The translations under genes and the position numbers were made by a program. Positions 62,937 through 64,000 of a DNA stretch of 64,000 nucleotides are shown piece by piece. Source of the DNA: Anniella stebbinsi (lineage: Eukaryota; Chordata; Lepidosauria; Squamata; Anniellidae); assembly GCA_029215795.1 (NCBI GenBank), contig JARDYH010000002.1:366136973-366200972 (forward strand). Reading direction: 5' to 3'. The notes under the pieces are model-generated. The model ran no database searches, had not been told where the DNA came from, and worked only from the letters and a program-made list of their open reading frames with translations. Positions within the stretch are counted from its first letter, which is position 1; every line of letters begins with the position of its first letter.

Positions 62937-63285
62937 ATCAGACAAGTGTTTTATTGGACGCTCATTACTGGGCCCTCACAGATTTTCACGGTTCCCTCTC
63001 ACAACGTCATCTTCCTCCCGTGCGCCTCCCGCCCCTTCTAGCCTTCTTCGCACCTCAAAAAACACCCCAGTGAGTCTAATTTATTTTTTGAAACGGAACT
63101 TGCCGCTACCTCCTGCTGTGTTCAGGAGAAGCAGCGGGATCAAAACGGCCCACTGAATGGGCCACGAGCACTTTGTTTACTTCCTCTTTCGAAAGTGGAA
63201 GTTATGAGGGACAAACGCACGGGCGGAGAAGCGACGGTAAGCAAACACGATTCCCCCCCCCCCCGTGTGATGACACTCATTGTCA
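62937..63285 (+). mobile_element. Interspersed repeat, family C copy 3
   Basis: It aligns with 16928-17275 over its whole length (TTTTATTGGACGCTCATTAC, CTCCCGCCCCTTCTAGCC, GTTTACTTCCTCTTTCG, CGTGTGATGACAC). A C run of 12 lies near its right end. Confidence 0.7.
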
Positions 63286-63676
63286 TGGGAAGGGGGGAAG
63301 GCAACTGAGGCAGAAGACAGCGCGTTCTTGGAAGAGCCAAGCGGAGGCAGCGATGAAGCCAGCACATAATGGATGTCATTAAAAAGAGTTATTGATCGAA
63401 CATCCCAATGAATCAAATAAGGCTGGCAAAAAGAGGGAAAGCCAGTTAGTGGGAACCTAATTTAGCCAAAAGGGAAACGTAGCTGAATTGGGGTGGAGGA
63501 AGGAGGATGGTGTATAAGAGCCAGCTCTAGATGGAGGCAGATTTGCCGTCCTCCTGCCACAGCCCTAATAAGCCTGGTTAGCTAGACCTCATCAGGCCAT
63601 CAGGACATGTAACCCAGTACTGTTGACTCTGAGTAGCAGTGGCCCCAGTATTTCTCAACCATGAGGTCTTATACGT
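63286..63676. other. Unique sequence, no gene seen
   Basis: Nothing recognised. Confidence 0.35.
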
Positions 63677-63820
63677 CAAGGGTGGGCAACGTGCGTCCCT
63701 CTACTTGCTTTCGCCTACAGCTCCCATCAGCCCTAGCCAGCATAGCCAATGGTGAGGAATGCTGGGAGAAGTAGGTCAAAGCCCAACACAGCTGGAGGGC
63801 CACAGCTTCTCCACCCCTAC
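63677..63820. mobile_element. Fold-back repeat, family G, full length
   Basis: CAAGGGTGGGCAACGTGCG on the left pairs with CAGCTTCTCCACCCCTAC on the right. The inner TACAGCTCCCATCAGCCCTA and AATGCTGGGAGAAGTAGG pair as well. It is about 144 bp. Confidence 0.65.
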
Positions 63821-64000
63821 CTCATGTGGTGGTGGGATTGATTCTGTTGGGAACGGCCTATTTGCAAAGCAGGGGTCCTGTGCCACTGAGCTGCTATGGC
63901 CTCCAACAGCCCGACCGCTCCAAACTGAAGATGGCACAACCTGAACGTGACAAGCTACAACAAGTCAGGCGCTTGGCATGGTGCAACAGCCCCTGCAGTT
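63821..64000. other. End of window, unique or decayed SINE
   Basis: CTATTTGCAAAGCAGGGGTC and GTGCCACTGAGCTGCTATGG (about 63859-63898) may be a decayed tRNA-SINE head on the minus strand. Confidence 0.25.

Overview
This window looks like intergenic or intronic DNA from a squamate reptile, most probably a lizard. The sequence is dominated by 3' ends of L2-type and CR1-type LINEs. It also holds tRNA-derived SINEs whose tails read like squamate repeats, many short inverted-repeat DNA transposons (several with clear 8-bp target duplications), one endogenous retrovirus, and long TAA, GAA/TTC, CA and CT arrays. I recognised no host protein-coding gene. Open frames in the GC-rich part are long only because stop codons are rare there.

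Layout. 0-12 kb: a fold-back DNA element, a CR1/L3 LINE tail, a SINE, and an L2 LINE on the minus strand that is split by a 5.9-kb endogenous retrovirus (5371-11275; two LTRs, tRNA-Gly primer site, degenerate gag, pol and env). 12-36 kb: mostly unique DNA with scattered MITEs, L2 and CR1 tails and microsatellites, plus a few stretches that look like conserved non-coding DNA. 36-43 kb: a hAT MITE, a partial palindromic hAT element, and a 1.57-kb hAT-type element (41134-42700). That last element carries four tandem palindromes and sits inside an older MITE. 43-48.6 kb: purine-rich GAA arrays, SINEs, a third copy of the first fold-back family, and one orphan open frame behind a good splice acceptor. 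48.9-50.7 kb: a strong CpG island, the best candidate for a promoter or first exon, with a conserved-looking AT-rich block just upstream and a hAT MITE on its right edge. 51-64 kb: unique DNA with L2 tails, MITEs and TTC/CT/CA arrays.

The strongest direct evidence is structural. The retrovirus has a 4-bp duplication (ATAG), and its excision point joins the L2 reverse-transcriptase frame without a gap. The hAT-type element at 41134 has an 8-bp duplication (CTTTAAAT), and an empty-site copy of its target is present at 15.9 kb. Two members of one MITE family (36846, 50930) and two members of another (34630, 35221) also carry 8-bp duplications. The retrovirus has LTRs that differ by only two substitutions while its interior is heavily broken, which suggests an already defective element was copied recently.
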